Shown: in pieces, positions 1-4,598 of the stretch | Layout of the letters: every line of letters starts with the position of its first letter | Numbering within the stretch: the first letter of the stretch is position 1 | Assembly (NCBI GenBank): GCA_028717765.1 | Contig: JAQUNE010000095.1 | Location: 1 to 6,006 of the forward strand | Reading direction: 5' to 3' | DNA from: Candidatus Omnitrophota bacterium | GTDB lineage: Bacteria; Omnitrophota; Koll11; Gygaellales; Profunditerraquicolaceae | DNA length: 6,006 bases | Program-made: the position numbers and the translations under genes | Notes under the pieces: model-generated | Seen by the model: the letters and a program-made list of their open reading frames with translations, nothing else | What the model was told of the DNA's origin: nothing | Databases searched by the model: none

Positions 1-497
1 CCTAACCCCACCTTACCGCAGGCAAGCGCGCCTTTACGCGGTGCGATAAATTTATAACCGCAAGATTTTAATTTCGCAATATTACTCTGGGTAATTTTAT
101 TGTTATACATAATCTCATTCATTGCCGGGGCAATCAAAATCTTTTCTTTGCTTGCACAAACTGTGCAGGTTAAAAGGTCATCGCAAATACCTGCGGCAAG
201 CTTGGCAATTATATTAGCTGTTGCCGGGGCAATCAAAATTAAATCCGCCTCTTGCGCCAAAGATACATGTTCGATCTCCCAGGTATCCGGTTCATTAAAG
301 ATGTTTGCCTGATAAACCCTGTTTCCGCTTAAACTTGCAAAAACAATCGGCTTGATTAGTTCCTCTGCTTCCTTGGTCATAATCACCTTAACCGTAAAAC
401 CGCATTCTTTTAGCTTGCGAACAAGTTCACAGGCTTTGTAGATTGCGATACTTGCAGTTACGCCTAAAATAATATTTTTCCTGGGTCTCTCCATCAT
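1..497 (-). CDS. coaBC: CoaBC, phosphopantothenoylcysteine decarboxylase/synthetase, N-terminal part (3' end outside window)
   Basis: About 165 codons of the flavin-dependent CoaC half are visible. In the family, CoaB adds cysteine to 4'-phosphopantothenate using CTP and CoaC decarboxylates the product to 4'-phosphopantetheine, a cytosolic step of coenzyme A synthesis. Seen in the reading: an N-terminal flavin-binding stretch GVTASIAIYKA, the EHVSLA segment with the active-site histidine, IAPATANIIAKLAAG, the substrate-binding APAMNEIMY (PAMN motif), and ALACGKVGLG with the catalytic cysteine. The frame runs off the window at base 1, so whether the CoaB domain is fused cannot be seen; fusion is the usual arrangement. 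The start is ATG at 497, overlapping the rpoZ stop as ATGA, or the next codon, ATG at 494; both fit and no clear Shine-Dalgarno sequence separates them. It is probably translated by coupling to rpoZ. The dfp/coaBC gene commonly follows rpoZ, which supports the call. Confidence 0.95.
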   Translation of the reverse strand, partial: MMERPRKNIILGVTASIAIYKACELVRKLKECGFTVKVIMTKEAEELIKPIVFASLSGNRVYQANIFNEPDTWEIEHVSLAQEADLILIAPATANIIAKLAAGICDDLLTCTVCASKEKILIAPAMNEIMYNNKITQSNIAKLKSCGYKFIAPRKGALACGKVGL

Positions 498-703
498 TCT
501 TTTGTTTTTATCGCCCGGGCTTCTATCTTACCCTGTTCAATTTCATGTAAAGCCACGGTAGAAGGTTTCGTAGAAGCCCCGTCCTCCACCAATTTTGGCT
601 GGCCTTCGGCAATTTCTAAGGCTCTTTTGGAGGCCAGAATTACCAGTTTATAAATAGACCCTAAACTCTTATCTAATAATTTTTCCCTGCCCCGGTATCC
701 CAT
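494..703 (-). CDS. rpoZ: RNA polymerase omega subunit
   Basis: A 69-residue protein, a usual size for short omega subunits. Omega binds the C-terminal part of beta-prime and aids assembly of RNA polymerase. Seen: LDKSLGSIYKLVILASKRALEI (about residues 10-31), matching the family's helix with its alanine/arginine-rich A-S-K-R-A stretch, followed by STKPSTVALHEI and QGKI (about residues 44-59), matching the KP-T-ALxEIxxGKI conserved block. The start at 703 has a good ribosome binding site (AGGGGG, 6 bases upstream). The gene sits 22 bases after gmk and overlaps coaBC by 1 or 4 bases; gmk-rpoZ-coaBC is a widely conserved order. No promoter is apparent in the short gap, so it is most likely part of the upstream transcript. 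Confidence 0.93.
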   Translation of the reverse strand: MGYRGREKLLDKSLGSIYKLVILASKRALEIAEGQPKLVEDGASTKPSTVALHEIEQGKIEARAIKTKE

Positions 704-709
704 CTTTTA

Positions 710-715
710 CCCCCT
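710..715 (-). promoter_or_regulatory. Ribosome binding site of rpoZ
   Basis: AGGGGG on the minus strand, 6 bases before the ATG at 703, in the 22-base gmk-rpoZ gap. It supports the chosen start and suggests that rpoZ initiates translation independently of gmk. Confidence 0.7.
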
Positions 716-725
716 AAGTAATATG

Positions 726-1325
726 TTAAGCGCTGTTTTCCTTCAAAAATATCCTCTTTAGTTCCCTAAAAGCAACCCGCAGATTCCGGTTTAAAATACG
801 ATAGTCAAATTTTGAAGCCGCTAAAATCTCCCGCTGCGCCAGGAGCAGACGCTGTGTTACTTCTCTTTTATCAGTCTCTCTGCAACGGCCTTCAATCCTT
901 GCCTTAAGCACATTAAGCGAAGGAGGAAGGACAAAAATTGTTACCGTATTATGGGGATAGATTTTCTTAAGGATCCTTGCGCCCTTAAGGTCTAAACAAA
1001 ACCCAATATGTTTGCCTTTCTTAAGCCGGGCCTCTACCAGATCCCTGGGCGTCCCGTAATAATATCCCAAATACCTGGTCCATTCAAGAATTTTTTTCGA
1101 TTTTAATAAACGTCTGAATTTATCTTTAGTAATAAAAAGATAATCCTTACCCTGCCGCTCTCCAAGGCGCTTAGGCCGGGTAGTAACAGAGAGTGATTTT
1201 ACCAGCAATTTACCGATTTTTCTATCTTGGATTAATTTGGTCAGAAGGGTAGTTTTACCTGAGCCTGAAGGCCCGGAGATTATAAAGATTTTCCCTGACT
1301 TATTTTGTCTTTTTTTGGCTTTCAC
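726..1325 (-). CDS. gmk: Guanylate kinase
   Basis: A 199-residue protein, close to the usual 190-210. It phosphorylates GMP to GDP with ATP in the cytosol and is needed for GTP, dGTP and recycling of GMP. Seen in order: P-loop GPSGSGKT (residues 18-25); GMP-binding block S46-V-T-T-R50-P with R53, G55-E56, G59 and D61-Y62; ILEWTRYLGYYYGTPR, which matches the family's FLEWAxxxGxxYGTxR; DLKGA in place of the common DVQGA; IFVLPPS; and the lid segment GRCRETDKREVTQR, matching RGRxTDSEExIxxR. The start codon is GTG at 1325, sharing its first base with the yicC stop (TAGTG). No strong Shine-Dalgarno sequence is seen, so translation is probably coupled to yicC. About ten basic residues precede the first strand, a modest N-terminal extension. 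With ndk two genes upstream, the operon contains both steps from GMP to GTP. Confidence 0.96.
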   Translation of the reverse strand: MKAKKRQNKSGKIFIISGPSGSGKTTLLTKLIQDRKIGKLLVKSLSVTTRPKRLGERQGKDYLFITKDKFRRLLKSKKILEWTRYLGYYYGTPRDLVEARLKKGKHIGFCLDLKGARILKKIYPHNTVTIFVLPPSLNVLKARIEGRCRETDKREVTQRLLLAQREILAASKFDYRILNRNLRVAFRELKRIFLKENSA

Positions 1326-2152
1326 TACTCGATATTCTGCACCTGTTCGCGGATCTTCTCGATCTGACTTTTCATTTGTACGGCACGCCCGGAAATTATC
1401 AGATCAAATGACTTCGCCGCCAGAGTATTGGCCTCTCTTTGCATCTCCTGAGTAATAAAATCCAACTCCTTGCCCACAGAACCACCCTTGGCAATCTTCT
1501 GTTGAAAATTTTTTATGTGAAAATTCAGCCGGTCCATTTCTTCGGAGATATCCGCCCCCTTTAGAAAAGCCGAACGTTCCTCTTCTACTCTTATCTTCTG
1601 GAGCCTGTTTTTTACTGCCGAGGCGAACCTGCACTTAATTATAGCCAGGTCTTTTTTAAGTAACTCAGCTCTGTTCCTTAGCAAGGCTGCCAAAGCCCTG
1701 CCCTCTTTTTGGCGCGTCTTTAATAATTCTGCAAGTGCCTGCTGCAACAAAGGTTTAAGATGTTCCCAAATATGCATTCCCGCAGGTTTATTTTCTTTAA
1801 GCGACAAAATGCCGGGCAGTCGTATCAAAGAGTCTAACGCTAAACCATCTTTGACCTTAAATTCTTTTTTTATACTATTTAGTTCATGTAAATAATTTTT
1901 CAAGAGCTTGCGGTTTACAAATATCCCTTGTGCCTCTTGCCCTTTTATATTTATGGCGCAAAAGACCCTGCCACGGCTGATTTTAGTTTCAATCTCTTTT
2001 TTTAATTTGTCTTCTAAAGAAAGCATGCCTTCCGGAAGATGAAAAACAGTTTCCTGGAATTTGTGGTTAGTGCATCTTAGCTCCACAGAAATCCTGCCTA
2101 TAGAATCAATCTCTGCTTCCTGGCTGCCAAAACCGGTCATACTGCTGATCAT
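1325..2152 (-). CDS. yicC: YicC family endoribonuclease
   Basis: A 275-residue protein, slightly short of the usual 285-295. YicC proteins are stress-associated, metal-dependent endoribonucleases in the cytosol; in E. coli YicC is linked to degradation of the small RNA RyhB. Seen: the N-terminal family signature MISSMTGFGS, then ISVELRCTNHKF (matching VEIRSVNHRF) and the SRGRV motif near residues 59-63, which form the YicC N domain. The C-terminal DUF1732 domain shows DISEEMDRLNFH (about 201-212), KELDFITQEMQREANT (about 228-243) and the ending KIREQVQNIE, almost identical to the family consensus. The middle (about 135-195) is rich in K, E, L and Q and is probably long helices. The start has GGAG seven bases upstream (2160-2163), inside the last codons of ndk, with a 3-base gap. 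The remA/DUF370 gene often found between yicC and gmk is absent. Confidence 0.94.
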   Translation of the reverse strand: MISSMTGFGSQEAEIDSIGRISVELRCTNHKFQETVFHLPEGMLSLEDKLKKEIETKISRGRVFCAINIKGQEAQGIFVNRKLLKNYLHELNSIKKEFKVKDGLALDSLIRLPGILSLKENKPAGMHIWEHLKPLLQQALAELLKTRQKEGRALAALLRNRAELLKKDLAIIKCRFASAVKNRLQKIRVEEERSAFLKGADISEEMDRLNFHIKNFQQKIAKGGSVGKELDFITQEMQREANTLAAKSFDLIISGRAVQMKSQIEKIREQVQNIE

Positions 2153-2155
2153 TTT

Positions 2156-2659
2156 TTATCTCCAGGCCTTGTTTGTTATTTCTTTCTGCACTAAATCTTT
2201 CGTCGGATACAAATCAACGATAATTTCATCCGGGTTAAACCAAAGCTTAATCTCTCTTTCGGCTTCGGGTTCATTAGATGAGACGTGAATTACATTTTCA
2301 TAAACTCCGGATGTGGTTATCCTCCCGTAAGAACCGCGGATAGAGGTCGAATCAGCCTCCTCGGGATTGGTTGCTCCGGCTAATTCCCGGCATTTTCTAA
2401 TCGCATCTTTTCCCCAATAAACAAGGGCCATAACTTTCTTGCGATCGTGTAAATCCCCCTGGAGATATTTAATAATCTCTCCGAAAAAAGGCTTATCTTT
2501 TAGATGTTTATAGTGCTCTTCTGCCAGCTTTTTTGATACACGTACCATTTTAGCAGCGACAATCTCAAGCTTGGTCTCGGATAAACGTGTAAGAATGTTG
2601 CCGGTAAGCGATTTCTTTAATCCATCCGGTTTGATAAGAATTAAAACTGCCTGGTCCAT
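2156..2659 (-). CDS. ndk: Nucleoside diphosphate kinase, long variant
   Basis: A 167-residue protein, longer than the usual 135-150. The enzyme transfers the gamma phosphate of ATP to nucleoside diphosphates through a phosphohistidine. Seen: K10-P-D-G (ATP-binding lysine), HYKHLKDKPFF (residues 49-59), R91 and the GATNP block (95-99), IRG with R108, then N122-V-I-H125, the catalytic histidine, and E136 in EAEREI, which in known structures positions that histidine. All catalytic positions are therefore present. Two small insertions relative to standard enzymes are visible: around QGDLHDRK (67-74) and in GRITTSGVYE (112-121), just before the active-site asparagine. The motif after histidine is HVSS instead of the usual HGSD. 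The C-terminus is also extended past the standard end. The start at 2659 is set by a strong ribosome binding site inside the end of parB. The gene bridges the parAB and yicC-gmk groups. Confidence 0.95.
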   Translation of the reverse strand: MDQAVLILIKPDGLKKSLTGNILTRLSETKLEIVAAKMVRVSKKLAEEHYKHLKDKPFFGEIIKYLQGDLHDRKKVMALVYWGKDAIRKCRELAGATNPEEADSTSIRGSYGRITTSGVYENVIHVSSNEPEAEREIKLWFNPDEIIVDLYPTKDLVQKEITNKAWR

Positions 2660-2662
2660 TAT

Positions 2663-3520
2663 CTATTTTCCTCCTTTGATTACATTAACTATGCGCTCAA
2701 GATCTTCTTGAGAATAAAAATCGATATTGATATGCCCGCGTTTCTTTCTTTTGCTGATCCTGACTTTAGTAGCCAAGGCATGCTGTAGCTGTTCCTCTAA
2801 AATAGCAACCAGCGGTTCCCGCTGGCCCTGGCCGATACTTCTTTTTATTAACTTTGGCCGGCTGCTTTTGATTAAACTCTCCAGCTCGCGGACAGAAAGC
2901 CCTTTGGAAATAACATCCTGCACAAGTTTACGCTGATGATTTATATCATCTATCTCTAACAGAGCGCGCCCATGCGCAAAACTAATGCGCCCCTTCTTCA
3001 TCTCTTCTTGAATCTCATAAGGAAGTTTGAGCAGGCGCAAAGTGTTTGTAATAGTCACCCTGGCCTTTCCCAAGACCTCGCTTATTTTTTCCTGGGTAAC
3101 CTGAAATTTATCCATTAAGTGCTGATAGGCGTGCGCCTCTTCAATAGGATTCAATCCTTCCCTTTGGATGTTTTCAATTAAAGCCAGTTCCAAAGAATCC
3201 TGATCGCTTACATCCCGCACAATAACCGGGATCTCTTTGAGGTTTAAGATATTAGCAGCGCGAAATCTTCTTTCTCCGGCGATCAATTCATAATTATCGC
3301 CCCTGCGCCTCACCAAAAGCGGCTGGATAACCCCTTTTTCTTTAATGGATTGGGCTAATTCTTCTATGCTTTGCTGATCAAAATTCTCTCGCGGCTGGAA
3401 TGGATTGGGTTTTATTTGTTCAGATTGGAGATAAACAATCTCTTCTTTATGTGTTGCGCCTTCAAAAGTTTTTTCCGGAATTAACGCACTTAAACCTTTC
3501 CCCAAAGCTTTTCTCTCCAT
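2663..3520 (-). CDS. parB: Chromosome partitioning protein ParB (CTPase and parS-binding)
   Basis: A 285-residue protein of typical length. ParB binds parS near the origin, loads and slides as a CTP-dependent clamp, and stimulates the ParA ATPase to separate origins. Seen in order: N-terminal ParA-activating peptide ALGKGLSALIP (residues 5-15); IKPNPFQPRE (36-45), start of the ParBc/CTPase domain; CTP-binding GERRFRA (82-88) and ENIQRE (116-121); helix-turn-helix VTQEKISEVLGKARVTITNTLRLLKLP (141-167); FAHGRALL (181-188); and the C-terminal dimerisation strand INIDFYSQEDLERI (about 265-278). The helix-turn-helix carries GKAR where most ParB proteins have GKSR. The start ATG shares one base with the parA stop (TAATG), so translation is coupled. 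The parA-parB order and the parS-like site upstream of parA support an origin-proximal chromosomal system rather than a plasmid one. Confidence 0.96.
   Translation of the reverse strand: MERKALGKGLSALIPEKTFEGATHKEEIVYLQSEQIKPNPFQPRENFDQQSIEELAQSIKEKGVIQPLLVRRRGDNYELIAGERRFRAANILNLKEIPVIVRDVSDQDSLELALIENIQREGLNPIEEAHAYQHLMDKFQVTQEKISEVLGKARVTITNTLRLLKLPYEIQEEMKKGRISFAHGRALLEIDDINHQRKLVQDVISKGLSVRELESLIKSSRPKLIKRSIGQGQREPLVAILEEQLQHALATKVRISKRKKRGHINIDFYSQEDLERIVNVIKGGK
2670..2677 (-). promoter_or_regulatory. Ribosome binding site of ndk, inside parB
   Basis: AAAGGAGG on the minus strand, with the GGAGG core 10 bases before the ndk ATG. It is the best Shine-Dalgarno sequence in the window and is written by the last codons of parB (Lys-Gly-Gly), so the conserved end of ParB and ndk initiation share the same bases. 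It suggests ndk is translated at a higher rate than its coupled neighbours. Confidence 0.8.
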
Positions 3521-4317
3521 TAGGCTTCTCCTTGTCCCTGCGGGATTTTAAGATTCAACGGTAAACCCAATATCTCCTTACTAAGCTCTTCATATTTTTG
3601 AGCGCCAAGAGAATCCCGGTCATACAAAGCAATGGGTTTACCAAAGCTTGGCGCCTCGGTTAAACGAATATTTCTGGGAATCACGGTAATATAAACTTTT
3701 TCTTTAAAATGGTTGCGTGCCTCCTGAATTACCTCTTTGGTCAGGTTAGTTCGAAAATCTGCCATTGTCAAAAGTACGCCTTCAATTCCTAGGGAAGGAT
3801 TGAGGTTTTCTTTCACAAGTCTAATGGTATTATGTAGTTGCGTCAATCCTTCTAAGGCGTAATATTCGCATTGCACTGGAATTATTACCGAATCAGCAGC
3901 ACATAAGCCATTAATTGTAAGCAGACCCAAAGAAGGCGGAGAATCGATAATTAAAAAATCAAAGTTATCTTTTACTTGCTGTAAAGATCTTTTTAACCTA
4001 TGCTCTCGCCCTAATGCGCCTACTAATTCTACCTCTGCTCCGGTTAAATCCAAATTAGAAGGAGCAAGAACGAGATTATCAATCGCGGTTTTTTGCAGAA
4101 TATCTGATATTTCTACTTCTTCTAATAAAATATGATAGGTACTTTTCTTAATATCATGTTTATTTATGCCAATTCCGCTAGTTGCATTTGCTTGAGGGTC
4201 TAAATCAATCAACATAACCTTTTTACCTGCCATAGCAAGATATGCTGAAAGATTAATAGAAGTAGTAGTTTTACCTACTCCCCCTTTTTGATTACAGATA
4301 ACGATTATCTTACCCAT
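3520..4317 (-). CDS. parA: Chromosome partitioning ATPase ParA (Soj type)
   Basis: A 265-residue deviant-Walker ATPase. ParA binds DNA as an ATP dimer, and the ParB-parS complex triggers hydrolysis, moving origins apart. Seen, numbered from the chosen start: Walker A KGGVGKTTT with signature lysine K11 and K16; Walker A-prime LIDLDPQAN (36-44, D40); Walker B FLIIDSPPSLG (121-131, D125); and the family's C-terminal RLTEAPSFGKPI. There is no N-terminal DNA-binding domain, as in chromosomal Soj proteins and unlike P1-type plasmid ParA. The start ATG at 4317 was chosen because family members begin just before the GKIIxxxNQKGG strand. An in-frame ATG at 4356 would add 13 residues, but its AGGG lies too close to act as a ribosome binding site and the extension would be encoded by the parS-like palindrome. 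Only a weak AAG-type ribosome binding site precedes 4317, and it lies in an inverted repeat. A promoter just upstream suggests an operon head. Confidence 0.95.
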   Translation of the reverse strand: MGKIIVICNQKGGVGKTTTSINLSAYLAMAGKKVMLIDLDPQANATSGIGINKHDIKKSTYHILLEEVEISDILQKTAIDNLVLAPSNLDLTGAEVELVGALGREHRLKRSLQQVKDNFDFLIIDSPPSLGLLTINGLCAADSVIIPVQCEYYALEGLTQLHNTIRLVKENLNPSLGIEGVLLTMADFRTNLTKEVIQEARNHFKEKVYITVIPRNIRLTEAPSFGKPIALYDRDSLGAQKYEELSKEILGLPLNLKIPQGQGEA

Positions 4318-4320
4318 TGA

Positions 4321-4340
4321 TATTCTTACGGTTAAGAATA
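4321..4340. repeat. Perfect inverted repeat at the parA translation start
   Basis: Plus strand TATTCTTACGGTTAAGAATA: two 8-base arms, exactly complementary, around a 4-base centre. It ends 3 bases before the parA ATG and abuts the parS-like palindrome. In DNA it could be an operator; in RNA it would form an AU-rich hairpin holding the weak ribosome binding region. It is followed by no T tract, so it is not a terminator. The repeat is directly visible; the role is inferred. Confidence 0.75.
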
Positions 4341-4355
4341 GTTCCCCGGGAAACA
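4340..4355. promoter_or_regulatory. parS-like site (candidate ParB-binding palindrome) in the parA leader
   Basis: Plus strand AGTTCCCCGGGAAACA. The inner 14 bases are a palindrome with one mismatched pair. It matches the bacterial parS consensus TGTTTCACGTGAAACA at 12 of 16 positions; two of the four differences (positions 7 and 10) turn the ACGT centre into CCGG, as in the Bacillus Noc site TATTTCCCGGGAAATA, while the outer G and C are as in parS. It lies between the predicted parA promoter and the parA start, where parS sites are often found close to parAB. ParB binding here is inferred, not shown. Confidence 0.55.
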
Positions 4356-4373
4356 TTCCCTTTAACTAAATTA

Positions 4374-4401
4374 ATTATCCTAAAATTACAACAAATGTCA
4401 A
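4374..4401 (-). promoter_or_regulatory. Sigma70-type promoter for parA and downstream genes
   Basis: On the minus strand the -35 box is TTGACA (4396-4401, perfect match) and the -10 box is GATAAT (4374-4379, five of six), separated by 16 bases. The -35 box overlaps the jag stop codon TGA. Transcription would begin near 4367, giving a leader of about 50 bases that contains both dyads before the parA start at 4317. It is the only such match noticed in the row of genes and falls in the only sizeable gap. It is predicted from sequence match alone. Confidence 0.65.
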
Positions 4402-4598
4402 GTATTTTCTTTATTTGCAATTACACTTACGCGCACCTTAGCAGGCTTAGCTCCAGGCATACCAAAAAGACCTTTTTTTTCTTCAGATAAAACCTGTATT
4501 TTTACACTTTTCCGAGGGAGTTTTAATTCTATTAAGGCTTTCTCAATGGCTTCCTCAACAGTATTCCCTTCAGCTTCTAAATATTTTATCTTTTTCAT
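4398..4598 (-). CDS. Stand-alone Jag N-terminal domain protein
   Basis: A 66-residue protein that matches only the Jag_N domain of KhpB/Jag (EloR). Seen: KKIKYLEAEGNTVEEAIEKALIEL (2-25), the strand-helix start of the domain, and KKGLFGMPGAKPAKVRV (41-57), the signature usually written KGFLGxGxKPAxVxV. Full-length Jag has a KH and an R3H domain after this and exceeds 200 residues; here a TGA follows at once and parA begins 80 bases later, so there is no room for them. Its place directly after yidC, with an ATGA overlap, is the normal jag position and supports homology. Full-length KhpB is an RNA-binding protein tied to cell elongation; without the RNA-binding domains that role cannot be assumed. 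An RNA-binding partner elsewhere, or a role at YidC, is possible. Strong as a domain call, weak as to function. Confidence 0.85.
   Translation of the reverse strand: MKKIKYLEAEGNTVEEAIEKALIELKLPRKSVKIQVLSEEKKGLFGMPGAKPAKVRVSVIANKENT

Noticed and set aside
100..312. Short plus-strand reading frame opposite coaBC, and others opposite gmk, yicC and parB
   Set aside because: They lie antisense to strongly conserved genes, have no family resemblance, and look like shadows of the coding strand.
2048..2063. Second parS-like motif (AGTTTCCTGGAATTTG) inside yicC
   Set aside because: Symmetry is poor, the central CG is absent, and it falls in the conserved coding start of yicC; most likely chance.
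4318..4356. Longer ParA start at ATG 4356
   Set aside because: The extra 13 residues are not seen in the family, would be coded by the parS-like and inverted repeats, and have no properly spaced ribosome binding site.
4357..4397. Possible remnants of the missing KH and R3H domains of Jag
   Set aside because: Only about 40-80 bases lie between the stop and parA, filled by the promoter and dyads; there is no room for about 140 codons.
4473..4480. Run of eight A bases in the coding strand of the Jag-domain gene, a possible slippery site for frameshifting
   Set aside because: The shifted frames meet stop codons within a few to about fifteen codons, and the conserved GLFGMPGAKPA block after the run is intact in the normal frame.
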